DNA of 64,000 nucleotides, from positions 1-64,000 of the forward strand of contig NZ_VWRN01000025.1 in NCBI RefSeq assembly GCF_008632125.1, given 5' to 3'. Under the pieces are notes generated by a model. It was given only the letters and a program-made list of their open reading frames with translations. It was not told the DNA's origin and ran no database searches. The stretch is from Cupriavidus cauae. Lineage in GTDB: Bacteria > Pseudomonadota > Gammaproteobacteria > Burkholderiales > Burkholderiaceae. Shown here one piece after another: positions 1-11,993 of the stretch. Every line of letters starts with the position of its first letter. The stretch's first letter is position 1. Both the position numbers and the translations under genes were made by a program.

Positions 1-677
1 GTCCGGGTTCCGCACCGGCGCCGGCGCCGGCCGATGCGCTGCGCTACGCGCCGCCGCCGTCGGCAACGCTGCGCTACGCCAGTTTCGTCAACGGGGTCGA
101 GAACCCCGACGGCACCATCCGCTGGCAGCACGGGGGCGGGCGCTATCAGCTGTCGGTCGAAACCCGCATGCTGTGGTTCCGGTTCGCCTTCCACAGTACC
201 GGGGCGCTGGGCGAGCAGGGGCTGGCGCCAGAGCGCTACGTCGAGGAACGCCGCAAGCGCAGCCAGGTGACGCGCTTCGACCGCGCGACCGGCGCCGTCG
301 TGTTCGAGTCGCGCGGCGGCCAGGCGCCGCTGCCCGAGGGCGCGCAGGACCGCTTCAGCGTCTTCCTGCAACTGGTCGGCCTGGTGCGCGGCAACCCGCA
401 GCGCTATGCCGCGCCGGGCGCCACCGAGACGTTCCAGGTCGCCGACACCAGCGATCTCGAGCCGATGCGCGTCCAGTATGTCGGCGAGGAGGACATCGAG
501 ACCGGCGCGGGCTTCGTGCGCGCCAAGCATTTCATCCGCCTGCCGCGCCGGGCCGACGACCGCCGCCGCGTCGAGGTCTGGCTGGCGGAATCGGTGGGCT
601 GGATGCCGGTCAAACTGCGGCAGACCGAGCCCGACGGCACGCAGATCGATCTGGTACTGCGCGGCGCCGAGCCCTAG
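1..677 (+). CDS. DUF3108 domain protein, C-terminal part (5' end outside window)
   Basis: The reading frame is open from the left edge (first full codon at position 3) to a TAG at 675-677, so the start codon lies outside the window. About 224 residues are visible. They begin with a Pro/Ala-rich stretch and continue into a beta-rich region (LRYASFVNG, YQLSVETRM, VWLAESVGWMPVKLR) typical of the DUF3108 family of secreted or periplasmic beta-barrel-like proteins in beta-proteobacteria. The closing pattern, a bound-type strand followed by MPVKL, fits the family end. Its biochemical role is not known. The following hydrolase gene is on the same strand 87 bp downstream. Family recognition is from memory of the pattern; the C-terminal boundary is certain. 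Confidence 0.8.
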   Translation, partial: PGSAPAPAPADALRYAPPPSATLRYASFVNGVENPDGTIRWQHGGGRYQLSVETRMLWFRFAFHSTGALGEQGLAPERYVEERRKRSQVTRFDRATGAVVFESRGGQAPLPEGAQDRFSVFLQLVGLVRGNPQRYAAPGATETFQVADTSDLEPMRVQYVGEEDIETGAGFVRAKHFIRLPRRADDRRRVEVWLAESVGWMPVKLRQTEPDGTQIDLVLRGAEP

Positions 678-764
678 TCTGGAAGGATCGGAGCCGAGCG
701 GCGTGGCCGCCGCGACGCTCCCGTGCGATGCGTCGCCGCCCACCGACCCCGACAGGAGGACACG

Positions 765-1685
765 ATGACCGACACCTTGCCGCCCACCGCCACGCCTGCC
801 ACCGCGCCAGCCCACGCCCAGGGGGCGGCGCCCGCTTCCAGTCCAGCCGCCCAGCCGCCCGCCTCCGAGACACACCGCGTGATCGTCGGCGACGTGACGC
901 TGCAGGCCCGCATCGACGGCACCGAAGGCCCATGGGTCGTGCTGTGCCACGGGCTGGCCTGCGACCACACGCTGTGGGACGCCACCGCGGCCCATCTGGC
1001 GCCGCGCTATCGGGTGTTGCGCTTCGACCTGCGCGGCCACGGCCGCAGCGACGCGCCCGTGGGGCCGTATTCGATGCTGCGCATGGCCGACGACGTGGTC
1101 GCCCTGATGGACGGCCTGGACGTGCCGCAGGCGCACTTCATCGGACTTTCGCTAGGCGGCATGATCGGCCAGACGTTTGCGGTGCGCTATCCCGAGCGGC
1201 TGCACTCGCTGACGCTGGTCGACACCGTCTGCCGCACCCCGCGCCAGGCCCATCCGATGTGGCATGAGCGCATCGGCCAGGTGGAGGCGCACGGGATGGC
1301 GGGAGTGCTTGATGCGACGCTTCAGCGCTGGCTGACCGCGCCGTACCGTGCCGCGCATGCGCAACAGGTCGAACGGATCCGCCAGATGGTGCTGGCCACG
1401 CCCGTTCGCGGCTATGTCGGCGCCTGCCTGGCGATCCTCGGTTTCGACCAGGCCGATGCGCTGGCGCGCATCCATTGCCCGACGCTGGTGGTGGTCGGCG
1501 ACCAGGACCAGGGCTGTCCGGTCGCCGAGTCCAGGGCCATTGCGGACGGCATTCCGGCCGCCCAGTTCGAGGTGCTGCCGGACGCCGCCCATCTGTCCCC
1601 GATCGAGCAGCCGGAGCGGTTTCATGCGCTTCTCGACGCTTTCCTGGTCAAGGCGGCCTGCGGGGCGCAGTGCGATACCCCTTGA
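765..1685 (+). CDS. alpha/beta-fold hydrolase, 3-oxoadipate enol-lactonase-like
   Basis: A 306-residue alpha/beta hydrolase. The chosen ATG follows an AGGAGG-type ribosome site at 754-760; a longer in-frame start at 723 lacks one. The first 35 residues are a Pro/Ala-rich, probably disordered extension. Then come the oxyanion strand (VVLCHGLACD), an LRGHGRSDAP loop, the nucleophile elbow GLSLGGMIG with the catalytic Ser, a late Asp in VVVGDQDQ and a C-terminal catalytic His in LPDAAHLSP. This order matches PcaD-type enol-lactonases, which open the lactone ring of 3-oxoadipate enol-lactone. No other catechol-pathway genes are nearby, so the substrate is uncertain and the neutral label alpha/beta hydrolase is safer. 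Confidence 0.85.
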   Translation: MTDTLPPTATPATAPAHAQGAAPASSPAAQPPASETHRVIVGDVTLQARIDGTEGPWVVLCHGLACDHTLWDATAAHLAPRYRVLRFDLRGHGRSDAPVGPYSMLRMADDVVALMDGLDVPQAHFIGLSLGGMIGQTFAVRYPERLHSLTLVDTVCRTPRQAHPMWHERIGQVEAHGMAGVLDATLQRWLTAPYRAAHAQQVERIRQMVLATPVRGYVGACLAILGFDQADALARIHCPTLVVVGDQDQGCPVAESRAIADGIPAAQFEVLPDAAHLSPIEQPERFHALLDAFLVKAACGAQCDTP

Positions 1686-1881
1686 GCCAGGCCGGCCCGC
1701 GTAGGCGATCGGCAAGCGCTTCGTAGGACAAACCCTCTTTTCGTTGGGGAAACCGAACTTGCCGCCTTGGGGGCGACTCCAACCTGATGAGCGGGCGCTA
1801 CGGCATCGGGCACCACGCCAGCGCCCAGCGAGGCATGCGCTTGAAAAGCGTCTTCATGCCCTCAGCTTGGAGGTGAAATCG

Positions 1882-1934
1882 CGGAAGGAAGCCGGCGCTC
1901 CCACCGGCTGACGCAAGAATCAACAAACCTTCCG
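1882..1934 (+). promoter_or_regulatory. nested inverted repeats in the leader of the DUF3567 gene
   Basis: Two nested stems can be drawn: an outer one, GGAAGG (1883-1888) with CCTTCC (1928-1933), and an inner one, AGCCGG (1890-1895) with CCGGCT (1904-1909). They end 27 bases before the DUF3567 start codon. The rest of the 275-bp spacer (1686-1960) shows no gene. A structured 5' leader is possible but short stems arise easily at this GC content. Confidence 0.3.
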
Positions 1935-1960
1935 TCCGTCCCATAGCCCGGAGGTGCGCC

Positions 1961-2218
1961 ATGCAAATGATTTATAACAGCGACAACTACTGCATCGTGG
2001 AGTTCGGTGCCGACGTCGAGCATGCCCCTCTTGCCTCCGGCGGTTACGAGATCGTCGACAAGAACATGAAGCGCGAGATCTTCCTTGGCGGCCAGCTGGC
2101 CGAGCATTTTCGCGCCGATGTGCAACGTCTGATCGAGACCGAACCGTCCGTGGAAGAGGTGGACGAATTTCTTGGCAAGTTCGATACGGTGATGACGCAC
2201 TCGCTGGCGATGCACTGA
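1961..2218 (+). CDS. DUF3567 domain-containing small protein
   Basis: An 85-residue acidic protein beginning MQMIYNSDNYCIVEFG, preceded by a strong GGAGGT site at 1951-1956. It is recognisable as the DUF3567 family found in beta-proteobacteria, whose members start with this MQMIYNS-type motif and share the central GYEIVDKN(M/L)(K/R)RE block. No signal peptide or membrane segment is visible and no catalytic motif can be proposed. It is a single-gene unit: a 275-bp spacer with possible RNA structure lies upstream and a rho-independent terminator lies 24 bp downstream. Function is unknown. Identification is confident because of length, start motif and ribosome site. Confidence 0.9.
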   Translation: MQMIYNSDNYCIVEFGADVEHAPLASGGYEIVDKNMKREIFLGGQLAEHFRADVQRLIETEPSVEEVDEFLGKFDTVMTHSLAMH

Positions 2219-2241
2219 CGACGCACCGCCGCCGCAGAAAG

Positions 2242-2266
2242 CCCGCGCCATGGCGCGGGTTTTTTT
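2242..2266 (+). terminator. rho-independent terminator after DUF3567 gene
   Basis: A perfect 18-base palindrome (CCCGCGCCA followed by TGGCGCGGG, 2242-2259) is followed at once by seven T residues (2260-2266). It lies 24 bp after the DUF3567 stop and just before the stop of the oppositely oriented rhodanese gene. Confidence 0.85.
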
Positions 2267-2271
2267 ATGCC

Positions 2272-2664
2272 TCAGTACTGCTCCCACGGCAGCCCTTCGA
2301 AGCGCCAGCCGTTGACGGTATTGCGGTGCCGCTGCGCGTCGAGATCGCCCTCGAAGCCGTGCAGCACGTTGTAGACGGTGGTAAAGCCGGCGCCTTCGAG
2401 CGCCTGCGCGGCCGCGGTCGAGCGGTTGCCGCTGCGGCAGATCAGCAGTACCGGCCGCGCCGACGCCTGCCCGGCCAGCTTCTTGACCGCCTGCACGAAG
2501 TGCGGGTTGACCTCCCAGTCCGGGCCGTCGTTCCACGGCACGTTGAGGGCGCCGGTCGGGTGGCCGACGAACAGGTATTCCATCTCGCTGCGGCAGTCGA
2601 TGAACAGGGCGTCGGGGTGCTCGGCCAGCAGGGCCTGGGCCTCGCGCGGGGCAAGATGTTGCAT
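2272..2664 (-). CDS. rhodanese-like domain sulfurtransferase
   Basis: A 130-residue single-domain rhodanese. The ATG at 2664 ([10 protein letters not shown]) gives the usual family length; longer in-frame starts would add low-complexity sequence and run into the metH promoter. The domain shows the [17 protein letters not shown] segment, an NVPWND turn and the active-site loop CRSGNRS, whose Cys would carry the persulfide. Such proteins transfer sulfane sulfur between donors and acceptors in the cytoplasm; the physiological partner cannot be told from sequence. It is divergent from metH across a 127-bp region. Confidence in fold and active site is high. Confidence 0.93.
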   Translation of the reverse strand: MQHLAPREAQALLAEHPDALFIDCRSEMEYLFVGHPTGALNVPWNDGPDWEVNPHFVQAVKKLAGQASARPVLLICRSGNRSTAAAQALEGAGFTTVYNVLHGFEGDLDAQRHRNTVNGWRFEGLPWEQY

Positions 2665-2748
2665 GCGGTGTCGTCGGGGGTCGGGTAGGGGGGCGATCTG
2701 CCCGAGTGTAGGCCCGGGCAAGCCGGGGCGGCAAGGTGCCGTAACTGA

Positions 2749-2754
2749 TAAAAT
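2749..2754 (+). promoter_or_regulatory. candidate -10 element (TAAAAT) for metH
   Basis: TAAAAT, in the context CTGATAAAATCGACC, lies 37 bp before the metH start. The same TGATAAAATC string occurs upstream of argS in this window. No convincing -35 hexamer is seen at 16-18 bp spacing, so only the -10 is proposed. Confidence 0.4.
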
Positions 2755-2791
2755 CGACCACTTTTCCAGCATCACCGAGGCCAGTGAAGCC

Positions 2792-3940
<1,149 letters not shown>

Positions 3941-4043
3941 CCGGCCGCCCCGCCGCCCACGCCCACGCCACGCATCACCGGCGCGCCGCCGCACGAATCC
4001 GTCCCCGGCGCGCCGTGCATCCGATCCCGAACCTGAGTCCGCC

Positions 4044-6791
<2,748 letters not shown>

Positions 6792-7042
6792 CGTGTTGCG
6801 AAGCCGCGCCGCCGCCGCCGCGGCCTTCAACCGGCGGCGCGCCGCCGCAAGTCGTTGACGGGACTGGCGAAAGTCGCCGCGGCCGCGGGTTTGACGGCCT
6901 TTGCGCCGGCTCACGACTCCTTACAGCGCATTACATCTCCTCACAGCATCGCAGTGGGGTGCTCCCTAGACTGAGGACTCGCTCTCCAGGCGACAACCCG
7001 CGGCGAAAGCCTCGCCGCACAGTCATTCGAAAGGAGTACTCC

Positions 7043-7546
7043 ATGAAGAAACTGCTGATCTCGCTGTCCGCCCTGTCGATCGCCGCCGCCTCGTCGCTGG
7101 CCATGGCGCAAGGTACGCAAGCCGGTGCGACCGGCGGCGCCGCCGGCTCGCTGACCGCCCCGACGGCGACGGCGCCGTCTGCCGGCGCCAATGCCGGTGT
7201 GAATGCGGGCGCTGAAGTGGCAGGAAGCCGCGCGAACATGGATACCGGCGTCAAGGCCGGCCTGAACGACAAGGCCGGCGAAATCGACGACACCCGCAAG
7301 AGCGCCAAGGATCGTGCCGCCACCGCCGGCGGCAAGGCGAAGTCGAAGGCCCACGACGCGCATGGCAAGACCAAGAGCAAGGCCAAGGACACCGTCGGCG
7401 CGGTCGAAGGCACCGCCGACAAGACGGTCGGCGCCGTCGGCGACACGGTCAGCGGTACCGCGGGCAAGGTGGGCGGCCTGGTCGGTGGCGCGACTGGCGG
7501 CACCTCGGCCACCGTCGGCGCGGGTGCGTCGGCGAAGGTCCAGTAA
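7043..7546 (+). CDS. secreted low-complexity Ala/Gly/Lys-rich protein
   Basis: A 167-residue protein with a good AAGGAG ribosome site and a clear signal peptide (MKKLLISLSALSIAAASS, cleavage probably after AMA). The mature part is low complexity: an Ala/Gly/Thr-rich half, then a Lys-rich helical stretch (KSKAHDAHGKTKSKAKDT), then degenerate TVGAV/TVSGT repeats ending in Gly-rich turns. It has no cysteine and no catalytic motif. The repeated Lys/Thr/Ala heptad-like pattern recalls LEA-like or DUF883-like envelope stress proteins, but I do not recognise a specific family. A 251-bp spacer upstream and a terminator downstream make it monocistronic. Confidence 0.8.
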   Translation: MKKLLISLSALSIAAASSLAMAQGTQAGATGGAAGSLTAPTATAPSAGANAGVNAGAEVAGSRANMDTGVKAGLNDKAGEIDDTRKSAKDRAATAGGKAKSKAHDAHGKTKSKAKDTVGAVEGTADKTVGAVGDTVSGTAGKVGGLVGGATGGTSATVGAGASAKVQ

Positions 7547-7601
7547 GCCGATCGCCCGCAGGGGCGCATCGATGCGCGGCGGCGAGCCGCCGCGCAAGCC
7601 A

Positions 7602-7632
7602 GGGGCGGCGATCCGGGATCTCCGCCCCTTTT
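7602..7632 (+). terminator. rho-independent terminator after the secreted low-complexity protein
   Basis: GGGGCGG (7602-7608) pairs with CCGCCCC (7622-7628), with an internal GATC-containing loop that can extend the stem, followed by TTTT (7629-7632). Confidence 0.65.
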
Positions 7633-7661
7633 CCGTTGTCGGCCCGCTATTGGCCCACTGC

Positions 7662-8069
7662 TCACAGAAGGTGGCCCCAGTTCGGTGGCCACACCGTAGC
7701 GAGTATCGAGCGGAAGCCGTCATTCCTCCTCGCCGCGGCGGCCAGGTCGGGATACATCTGCTTCTTCGTCAGCTCGTCGGTGCAGTACTTCGAAAGAAGC
7801 TGCTTGACATAGCCGGCACGCCAGGGGGACTGCTGGTCGTCCTGCAGGCGGATGGCCGCATTGCCCAACGCCGCCGCATAGCGTCTCAGCGCAAACGGAC
7901 CATCATTGTGCGTGCCGAAGAACGCCTGCGAGGACAGCCGGGCCAGCACGGCGGCAAGGCACCACAGGAAATACGACTGGCATGCGGGATCGCCGCGGCC
8001 GCTCGGCATGGTGTCGAGCAGCGCCTCGAGATGGGCGGGCGTCGGCTGGACGTCCTGATCGTCGGGCAC
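7662..8069 (-). CDS. hypothetical protein, 135 aa, GTG start
   Basis: An unrecognised 135-residue protein on the minus strand, between a terminator and the divergent response-regulator gene. The likely start is GTG at 8069; no in-frame ATG gives a longer product and no strong ribosome site is seen. Unlike the shadow frames around it, its composition is protein-like: balanced aromatic and polar residues and no Arg/Pro/Ala inflation (for example CQSYFLWCLAAVLARL and YVKQLLSKYCTDELTKKQM). It is mostly helical, with three Cys, and has no signal peptide. The divergent position next to a response regulator could mean shared regulation, but that is only inference. Moderate confidence that it is a real gene. 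Confidence 0.55.
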   Translation of the reverse strand: MPDDQDVQPTPAHLEALLDTMPSGRGDPACQSYFLWCLAAVLARLSSQAFFGTHNDGPFALRRYAAALGNAAIRLQDDQQSPWRAGYVKQLLSKYCTDELTKKQMYPDLAAAARRNDGFRSILATVWPPNWGHLL

Positions 8070-8116
8070 GCCACATTGTCAGCCTGACACCGACATTCCC
8101 GGTGCTTTGTAATGAC

Positions 8117-8122
8117 TACAAT
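8117..8122 (+). promoter_or_regulatory. candidate -10 element (TACAAT) for the NarL-type regulator gene
   Basis: TACAAT lies 64 bp before the start codon of the response regulator gene, in the divergent region. No good -35 is seen, so this is a weak call. Confidence 0.3.
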
Positions 8123-8186
8123 GCAACAGGCCAAATACAGCCTGGCCCCGGCGTCCGGGCAATACCATCGCAGGGGGGAAACTTTG

Positions 8187-8819
8187 ATGATTCGCGTCCT
8201 GATCGCCGACGATCACCAGATCGTCCGTGCCGGTCTGCGCCAGTTCATTTCCGACGAACCGGATATTCGCGTCGAGGGCGAAGCGGCCAGCGGCGACGAA
8301 GTGATGGCGCGCCTGCGCGAAACCGAGTTCGACGTGGTGGTGCTCGACATCTCGATGCCCGACCGCAACGGCATCGACGTACTGAAGCTGATCCGCCAGC
8401 GTCATCCCGACCTGCCGGTGCTGATCCTGTCCACCTATCCCGAGGACCAGTACGCGATCAATCTGATCCGTGCCGGCGCCTCCGGCTACCTGACCAAGGA
8501 AAGCGCGCCCGACGATCTGGTCAAGGCGATCCGCACCGTGGCCCAGGGGCGGCGCTATGTCAGCCCGACCGTGGCCGAGCTGCTGATCGGCGGGCTGGAG
8601 AAGCCGACCGACCAGCCGCTGCACCAGACCCTGTCGAAACGCGAATTCCAGATCTTCTGCAAGCTCTCGCGCGGACAGTCCGTTTCGGTGATCGCCGACG
8701 AGCTGTTCCTCAGCGTCAAGACGGTCAGCACCTACCGCTCGCGCATCCTGGAAAAGATGGGCATGAAGACCAACGCCGATCTGACCTATTACGCGATCAA
8801 GAACGGCCTGGTCGAGTAG
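8187..8819 (+). CDS. NarL/FixJ-family response regulator
   Basis: A 210-residue two-domain regulator. The receiver (residues 1-120) has the acidic pair in LIADDHQ, the phospho-acceptor Asp54 in VVLDISMPD, and the conserved Lys in YLTKES. A LuxR-type helix-turn-helix follows (about 145-205) with LSKREFQIF, SVKTVSTYRSRIL and a typical C-terminal helix. The ATG at 8187 has a GGGGGGAA purine run upstream. Its natural partner is the CHASE3 histidine kinase at 9658-11298, whose catalytic core is of the NarX/DegS type; only a receiver-only protein and a small lipoprotein lie between them. The pairing is inferred from proximity and family match. Confidence 0.93.
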   Translation: MIRVLIADDHQIVRAGLRQFISDEPDIRVEGEAASGDEVMARLRETEFDVVVLDISMPDRNGIDVLKLIRQRHPDLPVLILSTYPEDQYAINLIRAGASGYLTKESAPDDLVKAIRTVAQGRRYVSPTVAELLIGGLEKPTDQPLHQTLSKREFQIFCKLSRGQSVSVIADELFLSVKTVSTYRSRILEKMGMKTNADLTYYAIKNGLVE

Positions 8820-8916
8820 GCGGCACGCCGTTCGTCCCGGCATGGACGGGGCCGGCGGCGGTGCTGTAGGACGGACCCGGATACCTGGCCCCTGGCCCCA
8901 TTGCTACCATCGAACC

Positions 8917-9324
8917 ATGTTGGATCAAGCCGCGGCAACTCCCTACCGTACGCTGCGGGTCTTACTGATCGAGGACTCGGCGGTCCTGCGGAGCATGTTG
9001 CTGGAGTACTTGAACGCATTCTCCTTCGTCGAGACCGTCGATTGGGCGGATACCGAAAGCACCGCCATCCGCCTGTTCGAAAGCGGCAGGTATGAGGTCG
9101 TCATCGTCGACCTGCAATTGCGTCAGGGCAACGGTATCAACGTGCTGCGGGCGATCCAGAAGGCGCAGGCGCCGGGCATCCGGATCGTCTACACCAATCA
9201 TGCGCAGGTGCCCACCTACCGGCGTCAGTGCGCCGAGGCGGGAGCCGACTATTTTTTCGACAAGTCGCTCGAGCTTGAACAGGTATTCCGCGTGATCGAG
9301 GAATACGCCCAGGCACCGTCCTGA
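8917..9324 (+). CDS. stand-alone receiver-domain protein
   Basis: A 135-residue protein consisting of one receiver domain and no output domain. It has the acidic pair in LLIEDSAV, the phospho-acceptor Asp65 in VIVDLQLRQGNG, a Thr in IVYTNHA and the conserved Lys in FFDKSLE. All positions needed for phosphorylation are present. CheY-like single-domain proteins act by protein contact or as phosphate sinks. It follows the NarL-type regulator by 97 bp and precedes the histidine kinase (opposite strand), so it may compete for the same phosphate; that is inference. The start is the first ATG giving a normal receiver N-terminus; there is no strong ribosome site. Confidence 0.88.
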   Translation: MLDQAAATPYRTLRVLLIEDSAVLRSMLLEYLNAFSFVETVDWADTESTAIRLFESGRYEVVIVDLQLRQGNGINVLRAIQKAQAPGIRIVYTNHAQVPTYRRQCAEAGADYFFDKSLELEQVFRVIEEYAQAPS

Positions 9325-9461
9325 GTTCGAAACGAACGGCTTGTGGCTGGCGGCCAGCGACGACGACTCGTGCTGAGCTCCATCGACCGATCCTTGGGCA
9401 GCAACTGTTTTTCCCGTCGCGGCAACGCGCCGCACCCCCTCGCTAAGCAAAGGAGATCGTC

Positions 9462-9605
9462 ATGAAAAAGCTGATCACGCTGTTCGCTCTTGCCGGTGTC
9501 ACGCTGATTACGGGTTGCAACACCATCGCCGGCGCCGGCAAGGACGTCGAAAGGGGCGGCGAGAAGGTGCAGGGAGCGGCGGAGGAAACCAAACGCAAGA
9601 TGTAA
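9462..9605 (+). CDS. entericidin A/B-like small lipoprotein
   Basis: A 47-residue peptide with a strong AAGGAG site. It has a short Lys-Lys signal sequence, a hydrophobic core, and the lipobox LITGC (Cys20), after which the mature chain begins NTIAGAGKDVERGG and ends in a Lys/Arg-rich helix. This matches the entericidin family (EcnA/EcnB), small membrane lipoproteins tied to envelope stress and stationary phase. It sits between a receiver-only gene and the convergent histidine kinase and is followed by a strong terminator. Its toxin or antidote role cannot be judged from sequence alone. Confidence 0.88.
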   Translation: MKKLITLFALAGVTLITGCNTIAGAGKDVERGGEKVQGAAEETKRKM

Positions 9606-9627
9606 TGCGCCGCGACGCAGCCAGCAG

Positions 9628-9659
9628 AAAAAAGGAGCCTTCGCAGGCTCCTTTTTTTT
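9628..9659. terminator. bidirectional rho-independent terminator
   Basis: AAAGGAGCCT (9631-9640), a four-base loop, then AGGCTCCTTT (9645-9654), flanked by A residues on the left and T residues on the right. It can terminate both the entericidin gene (plus) and the histidine kinase gene (minus), whose stop codon is inside the T run. Confidence 0.85.
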
Positions 9660-11298
9660 ATGCCCCTTGCCCGTGCTGGGATGTCCCCGCGGGGCCGGTG
9701 GCCGGCGAAGGCTCGGTGCCCGTGTCCGCGCCCGCGGCCGGCCGCGCCGGTGTCGGCTCCGGCCGCGCCGGCTCCGTCTGCGTGGGCTCGGTCTGCGTCG
9801 GCTCTGTCCGCGTCGACGCCGTCAGCCCGGGCCCCGTCTGCGCAGGTCCGGTCTGCGCAGATCCCGTCTGCCCGGGGCCAGCGATCGGCAGCTCATGCGG
9901 CAGCGGCTCGTCGGCCTCGTCCAGCGACGGCGGCGGCGCCACCACGGCATCGGTCAGCGGCACCTCGACGCGGACCGTGACGCCGGCGCCCGGCGTCGAA
10001 TCGATCTGCAGCGTGCCGCCCAGCGCGATCACGCGCTGCTCCATGCCCAGCAGCCCATGGTGGCCGGAGGTGCGGCGCGTTTCGATATCGGCCGGCAGGC
10101 CGCGCCCGTTGTCGCTGACCTTCAGCAGCAGATGGTCGTCGGTACGCGTGAGCGCGACCGACACGCGGCTCGCCTCGGCGTACTTGGTCGCATTGGTCAG
10201 CGACTCCTGCACGATGCGGTACAGCGCGATGGCCGCGGCGTCGCGCAGTGGCGGCACGGACGGGTCCAGCTCGACCTCGGTCTCCCAGTGATTGCGCGTG
10301 GCCACCTCCTCAACCAGCTGGGCGATCGCCTCCTTCAGGCCGAGGTTCAGCAGCACGGTCGGGCGCAGGTCCTCGATCAGGCGGCGCTTGATCTGGATGC
10401 CCTGGTCCACATGCAGCATCACCCGCGTGATCTTTTCCTGGATCTCGGGATAGTCGTTCTGCAGGCGCCGGCGGATCCAGTGCATGTCGAGCTTGGTCGC
10501 CGTCAGGATCGCGCCCAGCTCGTCGTGCAGCTCGCGCGCCAGCCGGGTCTTCTCGTCCTCGGTGACGCGCTGCAGGTGGGAGGCCAGCGCCGACAGCTGC
10601 CGCGTGCGCGCCCGCACCATGCGGTCCAGCCGCGCGCTTTCCTCCTCGAGCTCGCTGCGCGCGGCCTCGGAGACCGCCAGGCGCCGCGAATGCTGGAAGC
10701 CGACGATGACCAGCAGCACGATGTTGATCGCGGTCAGCAGGCCGATGCCATAGCGCGACAGGTTGATGTCGCGGTCCGCGTTCTCGAGATTGCGCGATAC
10801 CGACGCGGCCGAGCGCGCGCGCAGCGTCTCCAGGCCGAGCCGCGCCTTCTCCATGGTCTGCTTGCCGAAGTCCGTGCGGATCAGGTCCAGCGCCACCTCG
10901 ACATCGCGCTTGCCGTAGATCAGCGTCAGCTCCATTTCGGTCAGCTTGCGGCTGATCAGCAGCGACGCCTCGCCGAACTGCTTCAACGCCTCCGGGTCGT
11001 CGGCGAACCGGTTGCGGATGTCGTTCATCAGCGTGTTGATGCGCGGAATGGCGCGATGGTACGGCTCGAGATAGCTTTCCTTGCCGGTCAGCAGGTAGCC
11101 GCGCTGGCCCGCCTCGGCGTTGACCAGCTCGGCCAGCAGCGCGCTGATGTCGCTCTGCACGTTCTGCGAGCGGATGACCTGCGAGTAGCCCTGGCGCAGC
11201 CGGATATTGCCGGCCTCCGAGGCGATCAGCACGACCACCGTGAGCAGGATGCCACCCGCGAGCAGCACGGTGGACCGCAACGACGATAGCTTCAACAT
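9658..11298 (-). CDS. CHASE3-domain sensor histidine kinase, NarX/DegS type
   Basis: A 546-residue inner-membrane kinase. It has a first membrane segment (about 10-28), a periplasmic CHASE3 sensor (about 35-180) with the family motif EAGQRGYLLTG, a second membrane segment (about 184-202), a short coiled region, a HisKA_3 dimerisation helix with phospho-acceptor His258 in LARELHDELGA, and an HATPase domain with DNGRGLPAD and a Gly-rich lid (GHHGLLGM). The last 75 or so residues are an unusual Thr/Pro/Glu/Gln-rich tail with repeated QTGPAQTGP and EPTQTEPTQ units. It probably phosphorylates the NarL-type regulator encoded opposite; the stimulus is unknown. AGGAAA precedes the ATG. Confidence 0.92.
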   Translation of the reverse strand: MLKLSSLRSTVLLAGGILLTVVVLIASEAGNIRLRQGYSQVIRSQNVQSDISALLAELVNAEAGQRGYLLTGKESYLEPYHRAIPRINTLMNDIRNRFADDPEALKQFGEASLLISRKLTEMELTLIYGKRDVEVALDLIRTDFGKQTMEKARLGLETLRARSAASVSRNLENADRDINLSRYGIGLLTAINIVLLVIVGFQHSRRLAVSEAARSELEEESARLDRMVRARTRQLSALASHLQRVTEDEKTRLARELHDELGAILTATKLDMHWIRRRLQNDYPEIQEKITRVMLHVDQGIQIKRRLIEDLRPTVLLNLGLKEAIAQLVEEVATRNHWETEVELDPSVPPLRDAAAIALYRIVQESLTNATKYAEASRVSVALTRTDDHLLLKVSDNGRGLPADIETRRTSGHHGLLGMEQRVIALGGTLQIDSTPGAGVTVRVEVPLTDAVVAPPPSLDEADEPLPHELPIAGPGQTGSAQTGPAQTGPGLTASTRTEPTQTEPTQTEPARPEPTPARPAAGADTGTEPSPATGPAGTSQHGQGA

Positions 11299-11570
11299 GA
11301 TGGAATTTCCTGGATTGCGCGCTCGCGGTCGCGCGCGGTGACTGCGCCGATGGAATCACAACGATTGCGCCCGGTCAACCGATCCACCGGGACATCCGGA
11401 GGCGTGGCGAAGCGGTGCGCCGCACGAGACCTGGCGCCGCGCGGGACCTGTAGGAAACCGCTGACAGGGGAATCGGTGCAAGGTCGGTGCCTCGCCGAAG
11501 TGGCGATTCCTACCATGCTTGCATGGCCTGGCGCACCGAAGCACCGAGCCGCGAGAACAGGAGAAACACC

Positions 11571-11744
11571 ATGCTGAAGTGGGCGCTGATCTTTGCCGTG
11601 ATTTCCATCGTCGCGGGGCTGCTCGGTTTCACCGGCATCGCGGCGGGCGCGGCGGGCATCGCCAAGGTGCTGTTCTTCCTGTTCCTGATTCTGTTCGTGC
11701 TGTTCCTGGTGCTTGGGGTAACGATCTTCAAGTCGGTCAAATGA
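11571..11744 (+). CDS. DUF1328 small membrane protein (first copy)
   Basis: A 57-residue membrane peptide with an AGGAGA site. Two hydrophobic helices flank the family core [20 protein letters not shown], which identifies DUF1328 (YtjA-like). It ends with a short basic tail. A paralogue follows 81 bp downstream. The pair lies within a run of small envelope or stress genes, but the family function is not known. No enzymatic residues. Confidence 0.9.
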   Translation: MLKWALIFAVISIVAGLLGFTGIAAGAAGIAKVLFFLFLILFVLFLVLGVTIFKSVK

Positions 11745-11825
11745 CGGCCCACCCGACGATCACCGCTCGCGCTCACGCGCGCTGTTGTGCTAAGGCAGTT
11801 CGATCCAACTAGGGGAGTTTTCACC

Positions 11826-11993
11826 ATGCTTTACTACGCACTGGTCTTTTTCATCATCGCCCTGGTCGCCGCCGTGTTCGGCTTTGGCGGCATCGCTGCC
11901 GGCGCGGTCGAAATCGCGAAGATCCTGTTCTTCATCTTCCTGGTAGTGGCGCTGGTGACCTTCGTCATGAGCCTGGTCCGCAAGGGCCGATGA
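11826..11993 (+). CDS. DUF1328 small membrane protein (second copy)
   Basis: A 55-residue paralogue of the preceding protein, with an AGGGGAG site. The core [20 protein letters not shown] aligns with the same block in the first copy, followed by a second hydrophobic helix and a basic RKGR end. The two copies likely arose by tandem duplication; their flanking sequences differ, so the duplication is not recent. Predicted inner-membrane protein of unknown function. Confidence 0.9.
   Translation: MLYYALVFFIIALVAAVFGFGGIAAGAVEIAKILFFIFLVVALVTFVMSLVRKGR

Noticed and set aside
2700-2791. S-adenosylhomocysteine or SAM riboswitch before metH
   Set aside because: The 127-bp region lacks the conserved paired elements of those riboswitches as I know them; only a -10 and the start region are seen.
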